Of a stretch of DNA of 64,000 nucleotides, positions 25,190 through 34,177 are shown piece after piece; position 1 is the first letter of the stretch, and every line of letters starts with the position of its first letter. The stretch comes from DAITBA01 sp036824005. Lineage in GTDB: Bacteria > Pseudomonadota > Gammaproteobacteria > Burkholderiales > Rhodocyclaceae. Position numbers and translations under genes: made by a program. Below the pieces are notes generated by a model, which worked only from the letters and a program-made list of their open reading frames with translations, was not told the DNA's origin and made no database searches. Where the stretch lies: positions 62,001 through 126,000 of the forward strand of contig DAITBA010000013.1 of the NCBI GenBank assembly GCA_036824005.1, read 5' to 3'.

Positions 25190-26068
25190 TCAATTGCCGG
25201 CGCCGGATGCCCGTTCCAGCACGAGCAGCAGGCTGGAGGTGTCCTCACGGCCCCAGCCGCAAGCCACGAGGGCGTTGAGCTGCTGCCACACCTGGGCCGC
25301 TATGGGCAGCGGTGTGCCCAGCCGAACCGCGTCGCCAAATAGCAATCCGAAGTCCTTGTGATGCAACCGCGCTTGGACCAGTGCCTTGAAATCGCGCGCA
25401 GCCATCTTCATGCCAAACAAATCGAGCACCCGGCTGCCGGCGGAACCTCCCGCCAGAGCCTCGCGCACCTTGCCCGGATCGACGTCGCTGCTGCGCGCCA
25501 GTGCCAGAGCTTCGGCGGCAGCTTCGATGGCAGCGACCATGATCAACTGATTGCACGCCTTGGCTACCTGCCCGGCGCCGCTCGCGCCGATATGCACGAT
25601 GGTCCGGCCCAAGGCTTGCAGAAGCGGGCGAACCCGCTCCAGCACCGCCTCGTCACCACCGACCATGATCGCCAGGGTGGCGTTGATCGCTCCCTGCTCG
25701 CCGCCGGAAACCGGCGCGTCGAGCATGTGCAGGCCACGTGCCGCCAGCTCTGCTGCGATATGCCGCGCGGCCGAAGGCGCGATGGTGCTCATGTCGACCA
25801 GGACCGTTCCGGGCGCGGCGCCCTCGACGATGCCGTTTTCGCCCAGGGCAAGGTCGATCACGTCCTCGCTCGACGTCACCATGGTGAATACCACTCCCGC
25901 ACGACGGGCGACATCGGCCGCACTGGCACAGGCGCACGCGCCGGCGGCGAGCAGCGGCTGCATCGCGTCCGGCCGGCGCGCAAACACCGCCATGTCATGC
26001 CCGGCGCGCATGAGATGCAACGCCATCGGCCGGCCCATGACGCCGAGACCAATGAAACCGAGCTTCAT
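25190..26068 (-). CDS. NAD(P)-dependent beta-hydroxyacid dehydrogenase, paralogue 1
   Basis: This 292-residue member of the 3-hydroxyisobutyrate/tartronate-semialdehyde reductase family has the Rossmann motif GFIGLGVMGRPMA, the substrate loop DAPVSGGEQGA and the catalytic Lys in GAGQVAKACNQL. The family reduces or oxidises small beta-hydroxyacids; the exact substrate cannot be read. It is a paralogue of the next gene upstream (26160-27038), with a dispersed repeat between the two. Cytoplasmic. Confidence 0.85.
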   Translation of the reverse strand: MKLGFIGLGVMGRPMALHLMRAGHDMAVFARRPDAMQPLLAAGACACASAADVARRAGVVFTMVTSSEDVIDLALGENGIVEGAAPGTVLVDMSTIAPSAARHIAAELAARGLHMLDAPVSGGEQGAINATLAIMVGGDEAVLERVRPLLQALGRTIVHIGASGAGQVAKACNQLIMVAAIEAAAEALALARSSDVDPGKVREALAGGSAGSRVLDLFGMKMAARDFKALVQARLHHKDFGLLFGDAVRLGTPLPIAAQVWQQLNALVACGWGREDTSSLLLVLERASGAGN

Positions 26069-26088
26069 GTCATGCGCGCCCCGCTGTC

Positions 26089-26158
26089 TTCACCACAGAG
26101 GACGCAGAGGAAAGGCTGAAGTCTTCGTCGCTCCGCGCCCTGCGCGCGGTCCGCGCTG
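26089..26158. repeat. Dispersed CACCACAGAG repeat, copy 2
   Basis: The 91-bp gap between two paralogous dehydrogenase genes holds the best left arm of the family, CACCACAGAGGACGCAGAGG at 26091-26110. The expected right arm (CCTCTGCGTCC...GTGG) is degenerate here (CTCCGCGCCCTGCGCGC). Compare copies near 4137, 39971 and 54552. Confidence 0.6.
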
Positions 26159-26159
26159 A

Positions 26160-27038
26160 CTATTCATTCACGCCACTCATGCGCTCGAGCAGCTTGAGCA
26201 TGGCGATGGAATCTTCCTCGCCCAGCCCGCTGCCGACCATGGCGTTGAACATCTGCGCCGTGGCCGCCGCGCCAGGCAGCATCAGGCCCAGGCGATGGGC
26301 TTCCTCCATCACGATGCGCAGATCCTTCTGATGCATCCACGCCTTGAAGCCGGGCTTAAAGTTGCGGTCCAGCATGCGCTGGCCGTGGTTCTCCAGGATC
26401 TTGCTGTAGGCGAATCCGCCCAGTAGCGCTTCGCGCACGCGGGCCGGATCCACGCCGCTCTTCCGGGCGAAATTCAGTGCCTCGGCCACTGCCGCCACGC
26501 CCATGCCGGTGACGATCTGGTTGCACGCCTTGGCCACCTGCCCGGCGCCGCAGGCGCCTACATGCACGATGTTCCTTCCCATGCATTCGAGGATAGGCTT
26601 GACGCGGCCAAACGCTTCGGCGCTGCCGCCGACCATGATGGACAGCGTGGCGTTGATTGCCCCCACCTCGCCGCCGGAGACGGGGGCATCGAGCATGGCT
26701 ACGCCCGACTCGTTCAGGTTCGCGGCGATGCGCGCGGCCGCAGCCGGAGCGATGGTGCTCATGTCGATCACGATCAGCCCGGGCTTGGCGCCTTCGGCAA
26801 TGCCGCCGGCGCCAACAGTCACCTGTTCCACGTCGGGTGCATCGGCAACCATCGTGATCACGACCTGCGAATGGCGCGCAACGTCTGCGGCGCTGCCGTA
26901 CGCGCGGGCACCGACGGCAGTCAGCGGCTCGAGCGCCTCGGGACGACGCGCCCAGACGTGAAGGGAATGGCCGCCCCGGGCGACGTTGATGGCCATGGGA
27001 CGCCCCATGATGCCGAGTCCGATGAATCCGACCTGCAC
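26160..27038 (-). CDS. 2-hydroxy-3-oxopropionate reductase-like dehydrogenase, paralogue 2
   Basis: This 292-residue enzyme has the same architecture as its neighbour: GFIGLGIMGRPMAINVAR, DAPVSGGEVGAINATLSIMVGG and the catalytic Lys in CGAGQVAKACNQIV. The C-terminal segment FKAWMHQKDLRIVMEEAHRLG resembles GlxR/GarR tartronate-semialdehyde reductases. Equal length and conserved order indicate a tandem duplication, followed by divergence. No glyoxylate carboligase or hydroxypyruvate isomerase gene is adjacent, so the pathway is unproven. Confidence 0.85.
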   Translation of the reverse strand: MQVGFIGLGIMGRPMAINVARGGHSLHVWARRPEALEPLTAVGARAYGSAADVARHSQVVITMVADAPDVEQVTVGAGGIAEGAKPGLIVIDMSTIAPAAAARIAANLNESGVAMLDAPVSGGEVGAINATLSIMVGGSAEAFGRVKPILECMGRNIVHVGACGAGQVAKACNQIVTGMGVAAVAEALNFARKSGVDPARVREALLGGFAYSKILENHGQRMLDRNFKPGFKAWMHQKDLRIVMEEAHRLGLMLPGAAATAQMFNAMVGSGLGEEDSIAMLKLLERMSGVNE

Positions 27039-27223
27039 GTCGCTGCCTCCTTTGGCTTACGGTACTCCGACCGCGACGATGCAGTGGTCTTCACACGCGC
27101 ATCGGCACGCCCCGGCGCGCAGATGTGTAGGTGCTTCGCTGTGGTCAGGCTGAAGAGCTTGTCGCCGCTCGAGTATTCGAGCGTCAGAGATTACACGCTT
27201 CGCAGCCTGCGCAAAAGGGGCAA

Positions 27224-27511
27224 TCAGGCGGCAACGGCACAGCTGGCTTCGGTGCGCACCACAGTCTCGCGCGCGGCGATGATGCCGAGGTAGGCAGCGC
27301 CGGTTTTGAGTCGCTCCGCCACCGAGCGCTCGGAAAACGGCCCGAAGTAGCGGGCCTGCCGCGCAGCATCGCGACACGGCCGTGCCATCGGCCACAGAAC
27401 AAGATAGAAGCCCGGCGCAAGCCGGTAGCCCTGCGGCCCCGTCCCGGCCGGCAGTGCGCCCGCCGCACGTTTGCCGACCACTTCTACGATTTCGCTGGTT
27501 ATCGCTTTCAA
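27224..27511 (-). CDS. Small conserved-looking protein of unknown function
   Basis: I do not recognise this 95-residue protein. It starts with TTG at 27511, supported by a strong GGAGGAG Shine-Dalgarno 7 bases upstream. The central segment GYRLAPGFYLVLWPMARP followed by ARYFGPFSERSVAERLKTGAAYLG looks like a folded alpha/beta protein rather than chance coding. It has no signal peptide or membrane helix. It lies 75 bp downstream of the phasin gene on the same strand and may be co-transcribed with it. Confidence 0.55.
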   Translation of the reverse strand: MKAITSEIVEVVGKRAAGALPAGTGPQGYRLAPGFYLVLWPMARPCRDAARQARYFGPFSERSVAERLKTGAAYLGIIAARETVVRTEASCAVAA

Positions 27512-27586
27512 TACCTGTCTCCTCCGTTTCCGGTCACCCCCGTTCCCACGACCGACGCGCGGGGTCGGAGGCAGACCTGGCGCTCG

Positions 27587-28042
27587 CTATGCCGCGAGCT
27601 TGTGCGACGACTTACGCTCGACGTGCGCCGGCTCGCGACGACGCTCGCCAGCGGCCCGTCCTTCCCGCATGCCGGCAAAATCGACGAACTCTTCCACGCT
27701 TTCGACAAGATGCCGGTTGAACGCGTGCTCTTGCTCCTGCAGGATCCCATTGAATTCGGCCAGCCAATGTTTGGCCGCGTCGGAGTAAGAACGCACCAGA
27801 TCTACCGTGTGCTGCGTGGTTTCCTGCACCGTCGAGTCCCAGCGCGGCAACGGTGCGTACAACGCACCTTTCGGCAAGCTCGCCTGCGCGGCCTTGCCTG
27901 TTTCCGCGCACAACGTTTCAAAAGTATCGAGTTGCAGTTTGACGACGCGCTCGACGCCGTCAAGCACCCAGATGGCGTAACGCCGCGTTGCATCGACATT
28001 GCACTTGAACAACGTGCCGAACGAATCCGCTGCATGAATCAT
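27587..28042 (-). CDS. Phasin family protein
   Basis: This 151-residue, largely helical protein fits the phasin family: VDATRRYAIWVLDGVERVVKLQLDTFETLC, then TTQHTVDLVRSYSDAAKHWLAEFN. Phasins coat polyhydroxyalkanoate granules. The ATG at 28042 has GGAGGT 8 bases upstream. No PHA synthase or depolymerase gene is in the window. The C-terminus is Arg/Glu-rich (REGRAAGERRREPAH) and probably disordered. Confidence 0.75.
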   Translation of the reverse strand: MIHAADSFGTLFKCNVDATRRYAIWVLDGVERVVKLQLDTFETLCAETGKAAQASLPKGALYAPLPRWDSTVQETTQHTVDLVRSYSDAAKHWLAEFNGILQEQEHAFNRHLVESVEEFVDFAGMREGRAAGERRREPAHVERKSSHKLAA

Positions 28043-28409
28043 GATAAGTACCTCCAATCCTGGGTTGGAAAAGTGAGTTTGCGCCCCCGCATTTCGTGCC
28101 GCTCCGCCCGGGTGCCGACGGACCGAACGGCTTTTGTCTGCGTCGGGCGTCGTCAGGGGCAGCGCGCGCAGTGTGGTACCGCAACGTTACAGCAGTTCGT
28201 ATGCCTGGCCGGAAATCACGACCCGCAGCAAGGCAGACCCGGGTTCTTCCGGAAAGTTCACGCTGTTTCCGCAATGAAGGCGCAATGGTCCTTGATTCGT
28301 GCCACGAAGGCTATCAGCCCCTTCTGAATGTGTGTAGGAATTGCGCCCCACGGTCGTAAGATTCTTCCTACAAAGCGCCGTCCCGGGCGATGCGTTTCGG
28401 CGCCCGCCC
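28043..28409. other. Intergenic region with TGTAGGAA inverted repeat
   Basis: This 367-bp gap lies upstream of the phasin and downstream of the LuxR-type regulator, both on the minus strand. It holds the perfect inverted repeat TGTAGGAA (28333-28340) and TTCCTACA (28365-28372), with arm centres 32 bp apart. The half-site resembles those bound by BvgA/EvgA-type NarL-family regulators, the family of the adjacent protein. No U-tract follows, so it is not a terminator. No other gene or RNA is recognised. Confidence 0.4.
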
Positions 28410-29042
28410 CTATTCGTCGAGGCGATGCTTTACGACATAGCGCGTCAGCTCGGCATTGCTGCCCATGGCCAGCTTTTCCAGAATTCGCTTGCGATAGGTG
28501 CCGATAGTCTTGACGCTCAGATGCAGGTCCTCGCCGATCTGGGTCAGGGAGCGCCCTCCGGCAATGCGAATGAGTATGTCAAACTCGCGACGGCTCAATC
28601 GCTCGTGCGCTGCCTGCTCCTGCTTCGGAATGCTGTCGGAAAGCAGCTTCTCCGCCAGACCGGGACCAACGTAACGGCCGCCCTGCACTACGCGGCGGAT
28701 GGCCTCGCGCAATTGCTCGGGCGTGCTGTCCTTGCTCAGGTAGCCCGCGGCACCAGCCTTCAGGCTGGACAACGCGTACTCGTCCTCGGAGAAGTTGCTG
28801 AAGATCAGCACCGGCAGTCCGGGCTTTTCCCGCTTGATACGCTTGAGCGCGGCGAGCCCGTTCTGATCCGGCATGGCTATGTCGAGCAGAACCAGGTCCC
28901 ATTGCCCGCTCTTGATCATGGCCAGCGCCTCGCGCGCGCAACTCGCCTCGCCGGCGATGGTCATGTCGGGTGTTTCGGCAAGGAACTGCTTGAGCCCTTC
29001 GCGCACCACCACATGGTCATCGACGATCAGTATCCGCACCAT
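28410..29042 (-). CDS. NarL/LuxR-family response regulator
   Basis: This 210-residue regulator has a receiver (VDDHVVVREG, phospho-acceptor Asp in LVLLDIAMPDQNG, Lys in YLSKDSTP) and a C-terminal LuxR-type helix-turn-helix (LSRREFDILIRIAGGRSLTQIGEDLHLSVKTIGTYRKRI). It overlaps the end of the upstream histidine kinase gene by 26 bp, so the two form a cognate pair. Target genes are not evident from sequence, although an inverted repeat lies just downstream of this gene. Confidence 0.9.
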   Translation of the reverse strand: MVRILIVDDHVVVREGLKQFLAETPDMTIAGEASCAREALAMIKSGQWDLVLLDIAMPDQNGLAALKRIKREKPGLPVLIFSNFSEDEYALSSLKAGAAGYLSKDSTPEQLREAIRRVVQGGRYVGPGLAEKLLSDSIPKQEQAAHERLSRREFDILIRIAGGRSLTQIGEDLHLSVKTIGTYRKRILEKLAMGSNAELTRYVVKHRLDE

Positions 29043-30147
29043 GGGCGGCCTCCCGTCGTTGCTTTGAATGACCGGGGTCCTCCAGGGGCAGGTGGAGCGT
29101 TACCGTCGTTCCGCCAGCCGCCGCGGCCTCGATGATCACCTCACCGCCGAGATAGAGGGCGCGTTCGCGCATGCCCAGAAGACCGAAGGTACCCGTGCCG
29201 GACTGGCTGTCACCGCCCATGCCGACGCCGTCGTCGGCGATCCTGACCACCAACTCGCCGCGGCTCTTGCGCGCGTGGATGGCAACTGTCTTCGCTTGAG
29301 AGTGGCGCGCGACATTGGTCAGCGCCTCCTGAATGATGCGAAATACCGCGGTGGCGCGCTGCGATGACAAGCGGATGTACTCGGGCAGGCGCAACTCGGC
29401 CCGAATGCCTGTCAGCCGCGTGAACTCCTCTGCGTGCCACTTGACTGTCGCCACCAGGCCGAGCGTGTCGAGCATGGCCGGCCGCAGTGCCGAGGAGATC
29501 TTCTTCACCGTCTGCAGGGCGCCTTCCGTAAGCCCAAGAAGGGACGTTAGCCGCTCGTGCAGGGGCTGCCCGGCCTCGATCTTCTCCAGCGCCGTTGCCA
29601 GCCCCAGCTTCACCATCGTCAGCGTGCTGCCCAGCTGATCATGCACTTCCCGTGCCATGCGTGCACTCTCCTCCTCACGCACGGATTCGATGTGTGCGGT
29701 GAGCCGGCGCAGGCGGCGCGACGTGTCTTCGAGCTCCAGTTCGGTGCGCTTGCGCTCGGTGATGTCGCTCAGCGTTCCGATCCAGCCGGCAATGCTGCCC
29801 TGCTCATCAACCTCTGGCACCGCCTGAACCAACACCCACACCGCCGCACCATCGTCTCGGACGAGGCGGTGCTCGGAGCGAAACGGCACGCTCTGCGCCA
29901 ACGCCGAGCGCCACGCCGCCACGACGCGATCCCGATCGTCATCGTGCAGGGGCGCGAGCAACGCATCCTCCAGCGCTTCCCTCGGTGCGATGCCGGCGAT
30001 TTCGAATGCCCGACGATTGGCGAAAGCAAGCGTCCCCTGCGGGTCGGTGCCGAAGATGCCCACCGGCGCCGCCGCCAGCGCGCGGAAACGCTTTGCGTTG
30101 ATCAGCCGGGTGCGGTTGGTCGGCCGGCTTTGATTGCCACGGGTCAT
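29017..30147 (-). CDS. PAS-domain sensor histidine kinase (HisKA_3 type)
   Basis: This 376-residue soluble kinase has an N-terminal PAS/PAC domain (about 20-145, FANRRAFEIAG, WIGTLSDITERKR), a HisKA_3 dimerisation domain with the phospho-acceptor His in AREVHDQLGSTL, and a HATPase_c domain (NVARHSQAK, IADDGVGMG, GTFGLLGMRERA). No transmembrane segment is seen, so the PAS domain senses a cytoplasmic signal. The start could be 30147 or 30168. It is paired with the LuxR-type regulator that overlaps its 3' end. Confidence 0.88.
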   Translation of the reverse strand: MTRGNQSRPTNRTRLINAKRFRALAAAPVGIFGTDPQGTLAFANRRAFEIAGIAPREALEDALLAPLHDDDRDRVVAAWRSALAQSVPFRSEHRLVRDDGAAVWVLVQAVPEVDEQGSIAGWIGTLSDITERKRTELELEDTSRRLRRLTAHIESVREEESARMAREVHDQLGSTLTMVKLGLATALEKIEAGQPLHERLTSLLGLTEGALQTVKKISSALRPAMLDTLGLVATVKWHAEEFTRLTGIRAELRLPEYIRLSSQRATAVFRIIQEALTNVARHSQAKTVAIHARKSRGELVVRIADDGVGMGGDSQSGTGTFGLLGMRERALYLGGEVIIEAAAAGGTTVTLHLPLEDPGHSKQRREAAHGADTDRR

Positions 30148-30525
30148 GTGTCCTGACTTGCCGGCCATCCTCCGGCAGCACAACGGAAGTAAACGAAATC
30201 CATGCAGTGTATGGTCGCCGAGGCCGGCCATTGTATACCTTCATGGCCCTGCGGCCTGATGCCCCTCTGCACCACTGTGATGCACGCCGGCCACTCATGC
30301 ACCAGGATCGGCGGCAATCAGTACCATCCGGCAAGGCTCCCGCTAACGTAACGCCGGCACTGGGTCTGTGCGCGTACCCCATGGCACGCACGTTGCTAGC
30401 CCAAACCGTCATGCGCAGCAACCAACTCCTATGCGGGCGTCACGCCCGCGCTTCCGAGATGGCAGTCTGTTACCGCGGCAGCACGAGACGGCCCGTTGCC
30501 GCCCACAATAACGTCGGAGACAACG
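30148..30525. other. Divergent intergenic region with GC hairpin
   Basis: This 378-bp gap separates the histidine kinase (minus) from ybiB (plus). A perfect 7-bp stem GCGGGCG-TCA-CGCCCGC lies at 30433-30449 without a U-tract, so it is not a typical terminator. I found no clear promoter and no two-hexaloop antitermination element here, although this gap precedes nitrate-assimilation genes. Confidence 0.35.
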
Positions 30526-31503
30526 TTGAATCTGCCGCAACTAATACGCGAACTATGCAACTCAGATAGTCCGTCGGCGCTTTCATCAGACGAGGCCGAG
30601 CAAGTATTCGCGGCCATGCTCGATCAGGCGGTTCCCGACATCCAGCTCGGCGCGCTGTTGGCAGCACTGCGCCTAAAGGGAACCACGGTTGCCGAACTGC
30701 AGGGGTTCCATAGCGCGCTAGCGCGCCGCACCTGCCAGCTCCTGCCCTCCCATGATCGTGTCCTGCCAGTGGTGATACCGAGCTACCACGGCGCCCACGT
30801 GCATCCCAATCTGATGCCACTGGTTGCGCTGCTGCTGGCGCGTCTGGAGGTGCCGGTGCTGGTGCATTGCACGCTCGAGGCTTACGGCGGGGTAAGCAGC
30901 GCAGCGGTATTTCGCGAACTTGGCGTGCTGCCCTGCTCGTCTTTGGCCGAAGCGCAAAACGAGCTGCAGCGCGCCAACCTCGCGCTCGTGCCACTGAGCG
31001 CGCTGGCGCCCGGTCTGGCGAGTCTGCTCAGCCTGCGCGGAATGCTCGGCATGCGCAACTGCGCGCACGCGGCTGCGAAGACCCTCGATCCGTTCGCAGG
31101 ACACAGCCTGCGGCTGATCCCCGCTTCGCGCGACGCCGACTGCGCGACGCTGCGCGAATTCGTTGCTCTATCCGGGACGCGTGCGCTCGTCATGCGCGCG
31201 ACCGAAGGCGAAGCCTATGCCGACCCGCAGTGCCGCCCGACGCTGGAGCTTGTGACCGACGGCATGGTGGTTTCGTTGTTCGCGGCGGAGCACACGCCGG
31301 TCAGCCACACCCGGAATCTGCCGCAAGGCGTCGACGCACGGGCAACCGCAGCTTGGATTCGCGGTGTTCTGGACGGCCGCACGCCGCTGCCGCCGCCGCT
31401 CGCCAATCAGCTCGCATGCTGTGTGTACGGCGCCGGCAAGACAGACGATTTCAATCAGGCGAAAGCCATTATCGCCCTCGGCGCCCACGCGCGGGCAGCC
31501 TGA
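30526..31503 (+). CDS. ybiB: YbiB-type glycosyl/phosphoribosyltransferase-like protein (TrpD2)
   Basis: This 325-residue protein resembles the C-terminal family of anthranilate phosphoribosyltransferases: DIQLGALLAALRLKGTTVAELQGF, HCTLEAYGGVSSAAVFRELG and a late NLPQGVDARATAAWIRGVLDG. YbiB/TrpD2 proteins keep the TrpD fold but bind nucleic acid and lack a biosynthetic role. The TTG at 30526 is preferred because GGAGA lies 5 bases upstream. It precedes nirB on the same strand by 193 bp and may be co-regulated with nitrate assimilation. Confidence 0.78.
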   Translation: MNLPQLIRELCNSDSPSALSSDEAEQVFAAMLDQAVPDIQLGALLAALRLKGTTVAELQGFHSALARRTCQLLPSHDRVLPVVIPSYHGAHVHPNLMPLVALLLARLEVPVLVHCTLEAYGGVSSAAVFRELGVLPCSSLAEAQNELQRANLALVPLSALAPGLASLLSLRGMLGMRNCAHAAAKTLDPFAGHSLRLIPASRDADCATLREFVALSGTRALVMRATEGEAYADPQCRPTLELVTDGMVVSLFAAEHTPVSHTRNLPQGVDARATAAWIRGVLDGRTPLPPPLANQLACCVYGAGKTDDFNQAKAIIALGAHARAA

Positions 31504-31696
31504 TCAGTCGCAATCACGCACCAGAGTTCAGCACGCCGCACCAGCACAGTGCAAGGCGATGGCGCAACGCCGCGCCACAACGTGACCTGCCGCACGATAA
31601 CGCCTGTCATTGCCGGCATGGCACAGCGCTTGCTCGTTGGTTCTTATCTGCCTTGTGTGTGCAGGGCACTCCCCTTCGGAAGAGAGACATTGCAAG

Positions 31697-34162
31697 ATGA
31701 AGAAGATGAAGCTGGTTCTCGTCGGCAACGGCATGGCGGGCGTGCGGTCCATCGAGGAACTGCTCAAGATCGCCCCGGACATGTACGACATCACCGTTTT
31801 CGGCGCCGAGCCCCACGCCAACTACAACCGCATTCTTCTCTCGCCGGTGCTGGCCGGTGAGATGACGATCCGCGACATCATGCTCAACGATGTGGACTGG
31901 TATGGCCAGCACGGCATCACGCTGCACCTGAACAAGAAGATTTCACGTATCGATCGCCGGGCACGAAAGGTCATCGCCGCCGACGGCACAGAAGCCCAGT
32001 ACGACCGGCTGCTGCTCGCCACCGGTTCCAATCCCGTAATGCTGCCCGTGCCGGGTGGCGATCTCCCGGGTGTCATTTCCTATCGCGACATCCGCGACAC
32101 GGACGAGATGATCGACGCCGCTTCCCGCTATAGGCACGCCGTCGTCATCGGCGGCGGACTGCTCGGTCTGGAGGCCGCCAACGGGTTGAAGCTGCGTGGC
32201 ATGGACGTCACCGTGGTGCATCTCATGCCGTGGCTGATGGAGCGCCAGCTTGACCGCGCCGCCGCCGGCATGCTGCAAAAGTCGCTGGAGGCGAAGGGAC
32301 TCAAGTTCCTGCTGGAAAGGCAGACCGAGGCGTTGATCAAGGGCGAGTCGGGGCGCGTATGCGCCATCAAGTTCAAGCCCGGCCCCGGCGACGAGCGGGG
32401 GGACGGCGACTCCATTCCCGCCGATCTGGTGGTGATGGCCGTCGGCATCCGGCCCAACACCGAGTTGGCCGAGGCCTCGGGCATTCACTGCAACCGCGGC
32501 ATCGTGGTGAACGACACCATGCAGACCTTCGACCCGCGCATCTATGCCGTGGGCGAGTGCGTCTCCCACCGCGGCATCGCTTACGGACTGGTAGCGCCGC
32601 TGTTCGAGCAGGCGAAAGTGGCGGCCAATCACCTCGCCCACTACGGCATCGGCCGCTATACCGGCTCGGTCACCTCCACGAAGCTCAAAGTCACCGGTAT
32701 CGATCTGTTTTCTGCCGGTGATTTCATGGGCGGGGGCAACACCGAGGAAATCGTGCTGCACGATCCGGCGGGCGGCGTGTACAAGAAACTCGTGCTCAGG
32801 GACAACAGGATCGTCGGCGCCGTCATGTACGGCGACACGGTGGACGGTGCCTGGTATTTCCAGCTGCTCAAGGACGGCCAGGACATTCACGAGATGCGCG
32901 ACCACCTGATGTTCGGCCAGCACCACCTGGGCGACGTCGGACACAAGGGGGCCAGCAGCGCCGCTGCGCTGTCCGACGACGCCGAGATCTGCGGCTGCAA
33001 CGGCGTGTGCAAGGGCACCATTGTCAAGGCCATCAAGGAAAACGGCCTGTTCACCCTTGAGGACGTGCGCAAGCACACCAAAGCATCGAGCTCCTGCGGT
33101 TCCTGCACCGGTCTGGTGGAACAGATTCTCGCCTCCTGCGTCGGCGGCGCCTACCAACCAGCGGACAGCAAAGACAAGCCGGTGTGCGCCTGCACCGATC
33201 TTTCCCACGGCGAGGTGCGCAAGGCCATCCGCGAGAACAAACTGCTCACTATTGCCGAGGCCATGCAGTTCATGGACTGGAAGACGCCCAACGGCTGCGC
33301 CACCTGCCGCCCGGCCCTCAACTACTATCTGGTGTCCACCTGGCCCCACGAGGCCCACGACGATCCCCAGTCGCGCTTCATCAACGAGCGCGCCCACGCC
33401 AATATCCAGAAGGACGGCACCTTCTCCGTCGTGCCACGCATGTGGGGCGGCCTTACCACGCCGGCCGAGCTGCGCGTCATCGCCGACGTCGCCGAGAAGT
33501 ACAACGTGCCCACCGTCAAGATGACCGGCGGCGCACGCGTCGACCTTCTCGGCATCAAGAAGGAAGACCTGCCCAGGGTATGGGCCGACCTCAACAAGGC
33601 CGGCATGGTTTCCGGCCATGCCTATGGCAAGTCCATTCGCACGGTGAAGACTTGCGTCGGCGCCGAGCACTGCCGCTTCGGCACGCAACTGTCCATGAGC
33701 ATGGGCGTCAAGCTGGAGAAGATGCTGTTCGGCATGTGGTCGCCCCACAAAGTGAAGCTGGCCGTGTCGGGCTGCCCGCGCAACTGCGCCGAGGCCGGCA
33801 TCAAGGACGTGGGCGTCATCGGCGTCGATTCCGGCTACGAGATCTATATCGCCGGCAACGGCGGCATCAAGACCGAGGTGGCCCAGTTCCTGTGCAAGGT
33901 GAAGAGCGACGAGGAGGTGCTGGAGTACTCCGGCGCCTTCCTACAGCTCTACCGCGAGGAAGGCTACTACCTGGAGCGCACGGTGCACTACGTCACCCGC
34001 GTCGGCCTCGACTACGTCAAGAGCAAGGTGGTGGACGACGCCGCCAACCGCAAGGCGCTCTATGAGCGGCTGCTCTACGCGCTGCGCGACTACAAGGATC
34101 CCTGGGCGGAGCGCGCCGTGAAGAGCGAGCTGTCGCGCGAGTTCGAAATGCTGGAAGCCTGA
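31697..34162 (+). CDS. nirB: Assimilatory nitrite reductase [NAD(P)H], large subunit
   Basis: This 821-residue protein has, in order, an FAD/NAD(P)H module (LVLVGNGMAGVRSIEEL; VVIGGGLLGLEAANGL), two BFD-type [2Fe-2S] segments (CGCNGVCKGTIVKAI with CGSC; CACTDLSHGEVRKAI with CATC), and the siroheme/[4Fe-4S] half with TCVGAEHCRFG and VSGCPRNCAEAG. It reduces nitrite to ammonium in the cytoplasm. It starts at MKKMKLVLVG with GAGAG upstream. The nitrate reductase gene follows 15 bp later; nirD is separated from nirB by two genes. Confidence 0.95.
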   Translation: MKKMKLVLVGNGMAGVRSIEELLKIAPDMYDITVFGAEPHANYNRILLSPVLAGEMTIRDIMLNDVDWYGQHGITLHLNKKISRIDRRARKVIAADGTEAQYDRLLLATGSNPVMLPVPGGDLPGVISYRDIRDTDEMIDAASRYRHAVVIGGGLLGLEAANGLKLRGMDVTVVHLMPWLMERQLDRAAAGMLQKSLEAKGLKFLLERQTEALIKGESGRVCAIKFKPGPGDERGDGDSIPADLVVMAVGIRPNTELAEASGIHCNRGIVVNDTMQTFDPRIYAVGECVSHRGIAYGLVAPLFEQAKVAANHLAHYGIGRYTGSVTSTKLKVTGIDLFSAGDFMGGGNTEEIVLHDPAGGVYKKLVLRDNRIVGAVMYGDTVDGAWYFQLLKDGQDIHEMRDHLMFGQHHLGDVGHKGASSAAALSDDAEICGCNGVCKGTIVKAIKENGLFTLEDVRKHTKASSSCGSCTGLVEQILASCVGGAYQPADSKDKPVCACTDLSHGEVRKAIRENKLLTIAEAMQFMDWKTPNGCATCRPALNYYLVSTWPHEAHDDPQSRFINERAHANIQKDGTFSVVPRMWGGLTTPAELRVIADVAEKYNVPTVKMTGGARVDLLGIKKEDLPRVWADLNKAGMVSGHAYGKSIRTVKTCVGAEHCRFGTQLSMSMGVKLEKMLFGMWSPHKVKLAVSGCPRNCAEAGIKDVGVIGVDSGYEIYIAGNGGIKTEVAQFLCKVKSDEEVLEYSGAFLQLYREEGYYLERTVHYVTRVGLDYVKSKVVDDAANRKALYERLLYALRDYKDPWAERAVKSELSREFEMLEA

Positions 34163-34177
34163 GCGGGGGACTGAAAG

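Noticed and set aside
31504..31696. Possible NasT-type leader upstream of nirB
   Set aside because: I looked for paired hexaloop hairpins with A1 and G4 and a terminator; none is present in this 193-bp gap.
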